64,000 nt of DNA, from the NCBI GenBank assembly GCA_963836405.1, contig CAWIJL010000010.1:334366-398365 (forward strand). Direction: 5' to 3'. Below are positions 16,840 to 25,923 of this stretch, in pieces. The position numbers were made by a program, and so were the translations under genes. Below the pieces are notes generated by a model. It saw only the letters and a list, made by a program, of their open reading frames with translations, did not search any database and was not told the DNA's origin. Every line of letters starts with the position of its first letter. The first letter of the stretch is position 1. The stretch comes from CAWIJJ01 sp963836405 (lineage in GTDB: Bacteria > Acidobacteriota > Terriglobia > Bryobacterales > Bryobacteraceae).

Positions 16840-17298
16840 TTAGAGCTTGGGGCTATGCGGCTTGTGGCAGTCGTTGCAGGCCATTCCGCCGGAGTGTTCG
16901 GCGGTGGCTACCTGGGGAAAACCCTTAGGTTTGGCGGAGTCCTTCTCGTGGCAGCGGGCGCAGAGGGTGGCCACTTCGGGGAGTTTGGGGACGACGGAAA
17001 CCGGGTCCGCGACGTGTTTGGCGAGGGGTCCGTGGCAGGTTTCGCAGGCCACGTGGGCGTGTTTGCCGGAGGCGCGGACGTTGGCCTCGTCTTCATGGCA
17101 AAGGACGCAGGCGTTCTGGCCGGCGTAGGCGATGGGGCGGGCGGCGACCAAGTCGAGCGCTCCGGGGCGGTAGTGGCCGTACTGGCCGAAGGCTTCAGGG
17201 ATGATGGCGCTTCTGACTATGAGGAACACGACCAGAGCGGCGATCAATACGATAGCCGGGCGGATCAGGTGTCCGGAGTCCCGAAAAATGCGGTTCAT
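16840..17298 (-). CDS. Membrane-anchored tetraheme cytochrome c (cytochrome c3/NapC-like CXXCH protein)
   Basis: Small multiheme cytochrome. One N-terminal transmembrane helix (PAIVLIAALVVFLIV) is followed by four CXXCH heme sites: CVLCH, CETCH, CARCH and CNDCH, with extra His residues (KHAHVAC, EHSGG) available as distal ligands. The ATG at 17298 gives 152 residues and has a perfect AGGAGGTG site; the longer reading to 17349 is rejected. It is the first gene of the operon with the Fe-S and NrfD-like subunits. It resembles the DsrJ/QrcA position in related complexes, but heme number and the missing catalytic subunit make equivalence uncertain. Confidence 0.88.
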   Translation of the reverse strand: MNRIFRDSGHLIRPAIVLIAALVVFLIVRSAIIPEAFGQYGHYRPGALDLVAARPIAYAGQNACVLCHEDEANVRASGKHAHVACETCHGPLAKHVADPVSVVPKLPEVATLCARCHEKDSAKPKGFPQVATAEHSGGMACNDCHKPHSPKL

Positions 17299-17502
17299 CG
17301 CTCCACCTCCTGGGAAATTCGGGTGGGGGGTGTGCAATCCGAGCACCAAAAGGTCTTTTTATCGAATTTCTGCATTTTAGTGAGCCACTGGGGATTTTCA
17401 ACCAACATGATGGGGCGAATTGCCACTCAATCGCGGAGTTTGCCCCAATTGGGTGGGTTTGTTCGCGGTGGGGACGCAGAGTAAATCAACAGGGGTATTG
17501 GA

Positions 17503-17841
17503 GTGACTTCTGAAGGGCAATCGGTCACACCAGCGTTCGAGGTGGCAATCATCAAGGCGGTTTCGGTGCAGGCTGGAGGCGGCGGGAATGAAGCTGGCGG
17601 GCTGGCCGACCTGCTCGACAACGGGACGAATGTTCAGGGCCGGTACAAGCTGGTCCTGGAGGTTGCGATGAATGAAATTGCGCGCGGAGAGGTTCCGAAC
17701 CCGGCGACGGACCTGGAACCGGCCGTGCTGCGGGCGTTCAACGACGGATTACGAAAACTCGGACTAAGGCTGGAGCGCGGCAAGGGCCAGGTGGAGACCC
17801 TGATTGTGGAGCGGATCGAACGGATGCCGTCGCCGAACTAA
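17503..17841 (+). CDS. Short TIGR03435-like protein (soil-associated family), internally shortened
   Basis: A 112-residue product with the ends but not the middle of TIGR03435 proteins, a family expanded in Acidobacteria with no known function. The start PAFEVAIIKAVSVQ recalls the family's 'FEVASIKP', and the end, with NVQGRYKLVLEV and LRKLGLRLERGKGQVETLIV, matches the usual '..GKYDF.LE.. LG LKLE..K.PVEVLVID' C terminus. Family members are normally about twice to three times longer, so an internal deletion or a mini-paralogue is likely. The last 4 nt overlap the end of the converging propeller gene. The match is by eye. Confidence 0.55.
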   Translation: MTSEGQSVTPAFEVAIIKAVSVQAGGGGNEAGGLADLLDNGTNVQGRYKLVLEVAMNEIARGEVPNPATDLEPAVLRAFNDGLRKLGLRLERGKGQVETLIVERIERMPSPN

Positions 17842-19934
17842 TCCGGCGGGCTGCCGAAGATGAATACGGGGTTGGACAGGATCCCGTCGGACATGACGGA
17901 GATGTATCCGCCCTGGAAATCCGCGGGAAGGTGAAAGTTGATCTGGGTGACGCCGGCGACCAGTCCCGGGGCCGCGCCGACGTAGTCCGCATAGAGAGGC
18001 GTGGCGCCGGAGAGCACGGTGGAGTGCTGATACTCCCGCGCCGCCGCCGGAATTTCGCCATCGGCTGGACGGTCGGCTCCCAGATCTGTGCCGGTGACCC
18101 AGATGCTCATGACCGAGCCCGGTTTGGCGGGGTGGTCGGCCGAGTTGACGGTGCCGTCCTGGTTAATGGCGGCGGCGTTGCCCTCGGGGGTCTGAAAGAT
18201 GCCGGGGCTCACCGGGAGCACGAAAACGTTCAGGTCCGGGCTGGTGGTTCCGTTGAACGCGATGCGGACGGGTACGGTGGTTTTGCCGGAAATTCCGAAG
18301 GGCACGACTGCGTTGATCTGCGAATCCGAAACATACAGCAAGGGAGCGGGCAGGTTGTCGATCAGCACCTGGACGCCGCCGAGGGACGTGGGCACGCGTC
18401 CCGTGGTGTTCGGCTGCGCGACCGGCGGGACGGGGCCGATATGGGGGCCGTAAATGGATATCACCTCGCCGGGGGCGATTCGCGCGTCGATGGTGCCGTA
18501 AGCGGTGTTGGCGATGCCGAAGGCGCGCATGGCGGGCCGGGGAATCCCAGGCACGGCATGAACGATGCCGCTCGAGCCGGCGAGCCGGAGCAGGCCGGCG
18601 CTATCGAGGGCCAGCGCTTCGCCCGCGGATCCATCGGGGTAACGGCCCGAGTAAGGCAGCGTGGCACCGTCCGGGCTGAAGCGCACGAGAAATTCGCCGC
18701 CGGTGGACCAGCCCTGGGCATTCGGGAATTCGGGGGATTTCGTCGTGCCCATAACCCACAGGCCTCCGGACGAATCGAGCGCAATTTTTTTGGCTGCGTC
18801 GGCTGCATCGCCGCCCAGGTACGAGGCCCAGGCCGCGCCGGTGCCGTCGGGGTTCAGCTTCAGTGCGAAGGCGTCTGTGGGAGGTGTGGGCTGTGGGTAA
18901 TCGATGCTCGCCGGGCCGTGGAAGTGTGTCTGGTACGCGCCCGCGTGGCGGCGAATTGCGGGTCGAAGGTGGAGCCGGCGATGAAGGCATTGCCGGTGGA
19001 GTCCACGGCGATGGCGGCGGCCGAATTGGCGGGTTGTGAGTGCGGTTGGATGACCAGGTTGCCGGAACCGAGGTAGGTCAGGTAACCGAGGGACGCGCCC
19101 GAGGCATTTACTTTGACCGCAAAGGCGCCCGGGCCGCGCGGCACCATGGCTCCGGGTGTGGTGGGAAGATCCAGGGTGTTGGTATTCCCGGCCATGTAGG
19201 CGTTGCCCGCAGCGTCCACCGCGACGGCTGCGCCACCGGTGTCCCGGCTGCTGGTGAAGCAACTGCTGCAACAGCCGCAGTTCTTTTCGTAAGCGGACAG
19301 AACCGTCGAATACGCGATGCGGTCACCCGATGCCGCGATCTTGGTGAGGAACGCGCCCGAGACCCAAGGAATCCCGCTGCTGACATATCCGGCGGGAAGG
19401 CCCGGAGTGACCGGGAAAGTGGACAGCCTGGTGGACCCGGTGACGTACATGTTACCGGCAGCGTCCACAGCCATGGCGTCGATGGCGGCCGGGGAAGTAG
19501 GTGGCGTAGAGCAACTGACTCAGATCGGGGCTGAACTTCGCGATGAATCCGGGACCGAGGTTGGTTTGGAGGGGATTGCGCAAGAGGAGGTCGGGCGAGG
19601 ATGTCTTGCCTGCGACGTAGACGTTGCCGGCGGCATCGAGTGCGACCGCGGTAACGCCGTCGTTGCCTTTTCCGCTCACGGTGGCAAACGCGGTGACTCG
19701 GCCGGACGGGTCGAGGCGCGTGATGAAACCGCCGTTGGCGTAGTCGGGCCGGAATGGATCGAGACTGAGGTTAAAGGTGCGGGTGCCGGCGGCGTAGGTA
19801 TTGCCGGCCGGGTCCAATACCAGACTGGCGATGTGGTAGGGGTTGGTGTCGCCGATGTAGGTGGAGAATTCCGCCGCGGTAACGGCCGGAAGCGAGAGCG
19901 CCGCTATCAGGAGCAGCGGAGCATAGGGGCCCAT
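17838..19934 (-). pseudogene. SBBP-type beta-propeller protein with Solibacter C-terminal domain (TIGR03437-like), two frameshifts
   Basis: The reading begins at 19934 with a signal peptide (GPYAPLLLIAALSLPAVTAA) and runs through repeated 'AVDAAGNVYVAG' units typical of SBBP/propeller proteins. It then reaches a C-terminal domain with APGEVISIYG, APLLYVSDSQINAVVPFGI and PGIFQ motifs of the Solibacter TIGR03437 type. The three parts lie in three frames: 19934 to about 19480, about 19480 to 18945, and 18945 to 17838. Each break is explained by one base: one extra near 19480, one missing near 18941-18945 (AAT joined to GAYQTHF). Together they give about 700 residues. A Cys-rich patch (NCGCCSSC) interrupts one blade. 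Secreted, role unknown. The breaks are real mutations or sequence errors. Confidence 0.75.
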
Positions 19935-19943
19935 AGTCCGAGA

Positions 19944-20675
19944 TTAGCTCACCGGTGCCCGTGCCGCATCCCCGGTCAGGCGTGCCACTTCCTGGTACAG
20001 TCGGTCGTTCAGGGCGCCGCGGTCGGCCAGTTTCAGGCCGGCGGTGGGAATGGGGTCGCCGATGCGGAGCACGCTGCGGCCGGCGCGGATGTGGCCGGAG
20101 CCCATGGGCAGCAGTTCGCGCAATCCCACCAGGCCCATGGGTACCGCCGGCACGCCGGCTTTGATGGCGATGTAGGCCGCACCCTCCTTGAATTCCTGCA
20201 AGCTGTGCTGCGAGCGGCCACCCTCGGGGAAGAGCAGCACGGAGATGTGGTGCTCCGTGATGCAATGTGCGCCCTCGCTCATGCTCTTGAGCGACGCGCG
20301 CACGTTAGAGCGGTCCACGGGGAGGTGGCCGGCGCGTTTGAGGTGTGTGCCCAGGAAGGGGATGCGGTACAGGCTTTGCTTGGCGAAGAAACGGAACTGA
20401 AACGGCAGCCGGGCCAGGATGGCGGGAATATCCATGAAGCTGGCGTGGTTAGCGACGAAGACGTAACTGCCCCTGGGGTCGAGCTTCTCGAGACCTTCCA
20501 CACGCACGCGGATGAAGCAGACGGCCAGCACCATTTTGGCCCACACGCGCGCGATTGCGTGCTGCGTGCGGCCGGAGCCATCCACCAGGGATGCCAGGAC
20601 GGAGAGGGTTCCCATGAAAATGGTAGCCAGGGCGAGCAGCGGCGTGGAGAACAGGACCGAGCGAAGCAAGCTCAT
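19944..20675 (-). CDS. plsC: 1-acyl-sn-glycerol-3-phosphate acyltransferase
   Basis: Makes phosphatidic acid from lysophosphatidic acid at the inner membrane. The catalytic NHASFMD (NHX4D) box, FPEGGRSQ (acceptor-binding) and VPAVPMGLVG are present, after an N-terminal hydrophobic stretch (LLALATIFMGTLSVLASL). Length 243, typical. The ATG at 20675 overlaps the folC TGA (ATGA), so the longer in-frame reading back through the folC region is rejected. It is the last gene of an accD-folC-plsC set on the minus strand, a reasonable fatty-acid/phospholipid grouping. All catalytic residues are intact. Confidence 0.92.
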   Translation of the reverse strand: MSLLRSVLFSTPLLALATIFMGTLSVLASLVDGSGRTQHAIARVWAKMVLAVCFIRVRVEGLEKLDPRGSYVFVANHASFMDIPAILARLPFQFRFFAKQSLYRIPFLGTHLKRAGHLPVDRSNVRASLKSMSEGAHCITEHHISVLLFPEGGRSQHSLQEFKEGAAYIAIKAGVPAVPMGLVGLRELLPMGSGHIRAGRSVLRIGDPIPTAGLKLADRGALNDRLYQEVARLTGDAARAPVS

Positions 20676-21956
20676 GAGCCGGAACTCCATCGTAAACAGA
20701 CGGCGCGGGCCTCCGCCACCAGGAAAAGCGAGCCAGTGACGAAGACGGCGTCTGCGGGCGGCGCGTGGCGGACCATGGCGAGCGCCTCTTCGATACTGGG
20801 AGCCACGCGGACGTTGGAGTGCTCGGTGAACGCTTCGAGGGCGGCCGTGGAAAGCGCTCGGGACTGCCGGGGAGCGGTGAGGATCACCTCTTCGGCCAGG
20901 GGAAACAGAATGCCGCCGATCTCGCCCACGGCCTTGTCCCGCATGGCGCCGTAGATCAGCCGGATGCGCCGGCCGGTGTAAAAGCGGCGGATGTAGGCGG
21001 CCAGGGCGCGCGCTCCGTCCGGGTTGTGGGCCCCGTCGAGGATCACCTCCGGGCGCTCGGAGACCCGCTCCAGGCGGCCGGGCCAGCGCGTGCGGGCGAT
21101 TCCGTCCGCGATGGCTTCGTTCCGCACTTTCAGGCGCGTGAGCGCGAGCGCGGCAGTGAGCGCGTTTTCCACCTGGTGCTCGCCGGCGAGCGGGCAGTGG
21201 ATGCGGAGGGGAGAGTCGCCGAGGATCTCGAAGCGGCTGCCGCGTGCGTCCAGTTCTACGTTGCGGACTCGGAGGTCCGAGGTGCGGAAGACGGCGGCGC
21301 CCATGTCCGCGGCTTTCTGTTCCAGGACCGCCGCCGCTTCGGGTCGCTGGCGGGAGAAGACCGCGGGGACGCCGGGCTTGAGGATGCCCGCTTTTTCCGC
21401 CGCGATGGATTCCAGGCTTTTGCCGAGGAACGCTTCGTGATCGAAATCGACTCGCGTGACGACGCAGAGTTCGGGACCGACGAGGTTGGTCGCGTCCAGG
21501 CGTCCTCCGAGCCCCACTTCGAGCACTACCCGGTCCACGGCCTCTTCGGCGAAGACCAGCAGAGCCATGGCAGTGACGGTCTCGAAGTAGGTGGTGTGCA
21601 GGTCGATGCGGCCGGAGTCGATTAGCTCCTCGACCACGCGGTGGACGCGGTCGAAGGCGGCGGCGAAGCGTCCCGCGCCGATCGGAGCGCCGGCAATCTG
21701 AATGCGCTCGGTGGGTTCGTTGAGGTGCGGCGAAATGAAGAGTCCGGTGCGGCAGCCCGCGGCGCGCAGGCCGGACTCGATCATGGCGCAGGTGGAGCCT
21801 TTGCCGTTGGTTCCGGCCACGTGGACGATGCGGCAGCGGCGCTCGGGGATGGCCGAGCGCTTCGAGGACGATGCGGATACGGTCGAGTCCCAGCTTGGCG
21901 GTTTTGATTTCGTTGCCGAGCGCGTAGAGGAAGTGGACCGAATCCGGGTAATTCAC
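20672..21956 (-). pseudogene. folC: Folylpolyglutamate/dihydrofolate synthase, split by a homopolymer frameshift
   Basis: FolC adds glutamate to folates (and makes dihydrofolate). The N-terminal 35 residues (FLYALGNEIKTAKLGLDRI) are in one frame starting at 21956. The rest, from VAGTNGKGST (P-loop) through SPHLNEPTERI, EVGLGGRLDATN and LDGAHNPDGARAL, is in another frame ending at 20672. Removing one base from the four-C run (reads GGGG at 21845-21848 on the plus strand) joins them perfectly as GHPERRCRIVHVAGTNGKGST. Since folC is normally essential, a sequencing error or a phase-variable tract is more likely than loss. Overlaps plsC by 4 nt. Confidence 0.88.
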
Positions 21957-21989
21957 TTTAGGCTCATCGCACAGGCGCGGGGCACTCTG

Positions 21990-22847
<858 letters not shown>

Positions 22848-22860
22848 TGAAGAACCAAGG

Positions 22861-23280
22861 TTAACGCGGGTAAGGATGCCCCCGCAAGGTCGCGAACGCC
22901 CGGTAGATCTGCTCGGCCAGCATGGCGCGGGCAAGTTCGTGGGGAAAAGTCATGGGGGAGAGGGAAAGCAGCAGGTCGGCGCGGGGCCCGAAACCGGCGG
23001 GGAGGCCGTCGTGGCCGCCCACCAGGAAGACCAGGTCGCGGGCCTCGAGTTCGGCCTTACCGACCAAGGCGGCGAATTTGGTTGAATCGAGGGGTTTGCC
23101 TGCGGGGTCGAGGAAAATCTTGCGAGCGGAGGGGTGTTTGGCCCAGAGGTCGGTCCGTTCCGGCTTGATCTCGCGCATTTCCAGGGGCGAATAGCGGCCG
23201 GCGCGGGCGGCGAAGTCTTCGGCTACGGCGTTGGTGTGGGCGTCCTTGGCGCGACCGACGTAATAAAGGAAGATCTTCAC
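22861..23280 (-). CDS. rlmH: 23S rRNA (pseudouridine(1915)-N3)-methyltransferase
   Basis: Methylates pseudouridine 1915 in helix 69 of 23S rRNA using SAM. The SPOUT-fold C terminus is clear: LVFLVGGHDGLPAGF and LSLSPMTFPHELARAMLAEQ then IYRA. The start is a GTG at 23280 (VKIFLYYVGRAKD), which overlaps the rsfS stop as GTGA; 139 residues. Longer in-frame extensions upstream have no homology. The rsfS-rlmH pair is a common bacterial neighbourhood, supporting both calls. Confidence 0.93.
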   Translation of the reverse strand: MKIFLYYVGRAKDAHTNAVAEDFAARAGRYSPLEMREIKPERTDLWAKHPSARKIFLDPAGKPLDSTKFAALVGKAELEARDLVFLVGGHDGLPAGFGPRADLLLSLSPMTFPHELARAMLAEQIYRAFATLRGHPYPR

Positions 23281-23555
23281 TCGGGCGGAATTTCGACAGG
23301 TTTGGCGCTGCGCCACAGCCGCTCGAGGCCGTAATATTCGCGCGACTGGGGCGAGAATACGTGCACCAGCAGATCGCCGTAATCGGCCAGGACCCACTCG
23401 GCCTGAGTGTATCCTTCCACACTGATCGGCAGTTCGCCGGCCTGGTGCTTCAACTGAAGACCGACCTCTTCGCTGATGGCCTGTACCTGGCGCTGATTGC
23501 TGCCCGTGCAGATGACGAAGTAATCCGCGAAGGAGGTAATCCCGGTGAGGTTCAA
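23277..23555 (-). CDS. rsfS: Ribosomal silencing factor
   Basis: RsfS binds L14 and blocks subunit joining. Core motifs ITSFADYFVICTGSNQRQ and EWVLADYGDLLVHVF are intact. The coordinates use the only ordinary start codon in frame, TTG at 23555, which gives 92 residues and cuts into the family domain. The same frame stays open upstream and still looks homologous (IAVRAAESKKATDIKVL) back to a stop just before 23663, where only a CTG is available. The true start is therefore either a rare CTG near 23663 (about 128 residues) or is hidden by an indel. Overlaps rlmH by 4 nt. Confidence 0.85.
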   Translation of the reverse strand: MNLTGITSFADYFVICTGSNQRQVQAISEEVGLQLKHQAGELPISVEGYTQAEWVLADYGDLLVHVFSPQSREYYGLERLWRSAKPVEIPPE

Positions 23556-23783
23556 AACCTTGATATCGGTTGCTTTCTTAGACTCAGCGGCCCGGACGGC
23601 GATGAGCCAGGGCGGGGTGACGGCTTGCGAATCGGCGGGTTCGGTGAGGTCAACCTTGTTCAGAAGCTACTCCTGTCCGTATCGTACTACAGGGCTCCCG
23701 GGATCGGATTCGCAAGGCAAAAACTTGGCCCGGCGGTGTGACCTTTTGCGCCGCGAGAGCGTCTTTTCAGGTGAACTCATTAC

Positions 23784-24608
23784 ATGCGATTGAGGCAATC
23801 ATACCTGGGTCTTGTTTTCCTTTCGGCCGGCGTTGTTTTTGCGCAAACTCCTGATAGTCCAGAGGTTACGCAGGCGAAAGCGACCATCGAGAAACTTCGA
23901 ACGCTGGTGGGGGCCGGTGCCGCCCCGCGCATTCAACTGGAACGCGCCGAGGACCAGCTCACGGACGCCGAAGATGCTGCGCTGCTCCGAAAAACCCTTT
24001 ACGGACAGGAACTTACCGACGAGCAGTGCGACGAGATGATCGCCGCGGCCAACCGGCGGCTGGAGCGGCGGAAGAGGGCTCTCGACGAGGGCAAGAAATT
24101 GGTGGCGGCGAAGGTGGCTTCCGAGCTTTCACTCGGTACGTTCGAGGATGAACTCGACGGCGCCGAAAAAGAGGTGGCCCTGGCCGAGTCGCGGGCCAAG
24201 CTGACGCACGCCCTGGCCGAGATGGCGCGCGCCGAAGAAGCTCTCGAAACCAAGCTCGCGCAACAGCCTTCGGAAGCGCCTGCGATCGCCGAACGGTTCG
24301 ACGGCGACGGTATTTTCAGCATGGCGAAGTTCGCCAAGGTGGATGCCGAATTCGAACAGCATTTCGGCAAAGCGCTACCCGTCAGTGCCATGGGCGAAAC
24401 TGCCGTACACCGTTCGCTGGGGTTCGACCACCGCGGCCGGGTGGACGTGGCCATTTTCCCGGACGCGCCGGAGGGCATCTGGCTGAGGGAATACCTCACC
24501 AGGAACCGGATTCCGTACTTTGCCTTTCGCCAAGCAGTTCCGGGAAAAGCCACCGGTGCCCATATTCATATCGGCCCGATGAGCACCCGCCTCAAACTCG
24601 GCGGATAA
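23784..24608 (+). CDS. Secreted protein with coiled coil and possible M15-like metallopeptidase domain
   Basis: A signal peptide (RQSYLGLVFLSAGVVFAQ) is followed by a long charged helical/coiled-coil region (residues about 25-165, with AEDQLTDAEDAALLRK and LAEMARAEEALETKL). The C-terminal globular part has RSLGFDHRGRVDVAIFPD and ends with GAHIHIGPMSTR. The His/Asp placement (DHRGRVDVA) and a final HIHIG resemble the zinc ligands of D,D-carboxypeptidase-like (M15/LAS) enzymes, so cell-wall hydrolysis is a hypothesis only. 274 residues. It is followed after 10 nt by hpt, with no functional link evident. Confidence 0.6.
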   Translation: MRLRQSYLGLVFLSAGVVFAQTPDSPEVTQAKATIEKLRTLVGAGAAPRIQLERAEDQLTDAEDAALLRKTLYGQELTDEQCDEMIAAANRRLERRKRALDEGKKLVAAKVASELSLGTFEDELDGAEKEVALAESRAKLTHALAEMARAEEALETKLAQQPSEAPAIAERFDGDGIFSMAKFAKVDAEFEQHFGKALPVSAMGETAVHRSLGFDHRGRVDVAIFPDAPEGIWLREYLTRNRIPYFAFRQAVPGKATGAHIHIGPMSTRLKLGG

Positions 24609-24618
24609 TGTACGGTAA

Positions 24619-25155
24619 ATGACCGATCCGAAGCTGCGGGTCTTGATCCCGTCCGCACAGGTGCAGGCACGGGTGCGGGAAATGGGTGAGCAGATCTCGT
24701 GCGACTACCCCTCCGGCAACCTGCACATGATCTGCATCCTGAAGGGCGCCTGCTTTTTCCTGACCGACCTGGCGCGCGCGATGACGCGCGACGTGTTTGT
24801 GGACTTCATGGGCATCTCCACCTACGGCAAGGGAAAAACCACGTCGGGCGAAGTGAAGGTGACCAAGGATCTGGACATATCGCTCGAAGGGGCGGATGTG
24901 CTGATTGTCGAGGACATCGTGGACAGCGGGGTCACGCTGAACTACCTGATGCATGTGCTGGCGCAACGCAACCCGCGGTCGATCCGGATCGCGGCGCTGC
25001 TGGACAAGCCGGAGCGGCGGCTGCGTCCGGTGGAAGTCAGCTACGTGGGGTTCACAATTCCCGATGAGTTCGTGGTGGGGTACGGCCTCGACTACGCCGA
25101 GAAATACCGCAATCTGGATTCGATCTGCGTGCTGGACGACACGGGCCGGCCTTGA
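24619..25155 (+). CDS. hpt: Hypoxanthine phosphoribosyltransferase
   Basis: Purine salvage enzyme converting hypoxanthine/guanine and PRPP to IMP/GMP. The PRPP loop is VLIVEDIVDSGVTL near residues 95-108. Further family marks are CILKGACFFLTDLAR, VDFMGISTYG, LLDKPERR and VGYGLDYAEKYRNL. Length 178, standard, with intact catalytic Asp residues in the VEDIVDSG loop. Start ATG at 24619 lies 10 nt after the preceding stop. Highly conserved and unremarkable. Confidence 0.95.
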   Translation: MTDPKLRVLIPSAQVQARVREMGEQISCDYPSGNLHMICILKGACFFLTDLARAMTRDVFVDFMGISTYGKGKTTSGEVKVTKDLDISLEGADVLIVEDIVDSGVTLNYLMHVLAQRNPRSIRIAALLDKPERRLRPVEVSYVGFTIPDEFVVGYGLDYAEKYRNLDSICVLDDTGRP

Positions 25156-25365
25156 TTGTCAGCGAGCCACGGCGTACGGATGGCGCTGGGCGCGGGCAAG
25201 CAGCAGGCGATCGGGCTGGTGCTGCGTCCAGCCTGCGGGCGGTAGCTTCGGTATTGCTGGCCGGCCCGGTGCGCGCCCTGCGCTGGGAGTGAACCGGACA
25301 ATTTCACTACAAACTGCTTGCCCGCCGGTGACAACGGGCGCGGGGCGCGCGGCCACTCTGGAAGC

Positions 25366-25881
25366 ATGAGGTTCCTGCTGTTATTGCTGCTCGCGCTTCC
25401 GCTGCCGGCCCAATCCAGGCGGCCTGAAGTATTCGGAAACATCGGCTACGGCGTGGTCTACGAGGACGAAGGGTCGTTGGGGCATGGAGCGGTTTACGGC
25501 GGCGCCGTACACGTTCCGTTCGCGCGCCGCTGGGCGGCGGACGTCGAGATCCAGCACGTCCGCACGAGGCGGCAGACGGGCGGCGGCGAATTCGCCTTCG
25601 GCACGCGACGCACGCTGCTCAGCCCCGCCATCCTCTACCGTCGCGGCACCGACGGGCTGTACTGGTTCGGGGGCGGCGGCATCGGAGCGCGCGTCGAAAC
25701 CGGCTTCTACGAAGACTCGGGCAGCCGGTTCGAAAATCGCAGGCGGGGCTGGACCATTCCCTTGCGAACGGGTTTCGTAGCGTCCGCCGGACGGCTGCTG
25801 GTTCGGGCCGAACTGTTTGCCGTAGAGTCATACGTGGCTCCCGATATCGGTGTCCAGATCGGACTCGGGTACCGTTTTTAG
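25366..25881 (+). CDS. Small outer-membrane beta-barrel protein
   Basis: The ATG at 25366 starts a signal peptide (RFLLLLLLALPLPAQS). The mature part, about 155 residues, has alternating amphipathic strands (FGNIGYGVVYED, VHVPFARRWAADVEIQHV, LYWFGGGGIGARVE, FVASAGRLLVRAELF) and ends VQIGLGYRF with a terminal Phe, the usual outer-membrane insertion signal. This pattern fits an eight-stranded OmpA/OmpW-like barrel of unknown function. It is separated by about 200 bp from hpt (nothing recognised in that gap) and is followed by the ADOP permease. Confidence 0.7.
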   Translation: MRFLLLLLLALPLPAQSRRPEVFGNIGYGVVYEDEGSLGHGAVYGGAVHVPFARRWAADVEIQHVRTRRQTGGGEFAFGTRRTLLSPAILYRRGTDGLYWFGGGGIGARVETGFYEDSGSRFENRRRGWTIPLRTGFVASAGRLLVRAELFAVESYVAPDIGVQIGLGYRF

Positions 25882-25923
25882 GAACTTCGGGGCTGCCGCG
25901 GTTTCCAATGCTCAGGCAACCCC

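Noticed and set aside
19944..21956. A 670-residue open reading through plsC and folC on the minus strand
   Set aside because: It is plsC in frame plus the antiframe of folC; the folC homology and the ATGA junction at 20672-20675 show two separate genes.
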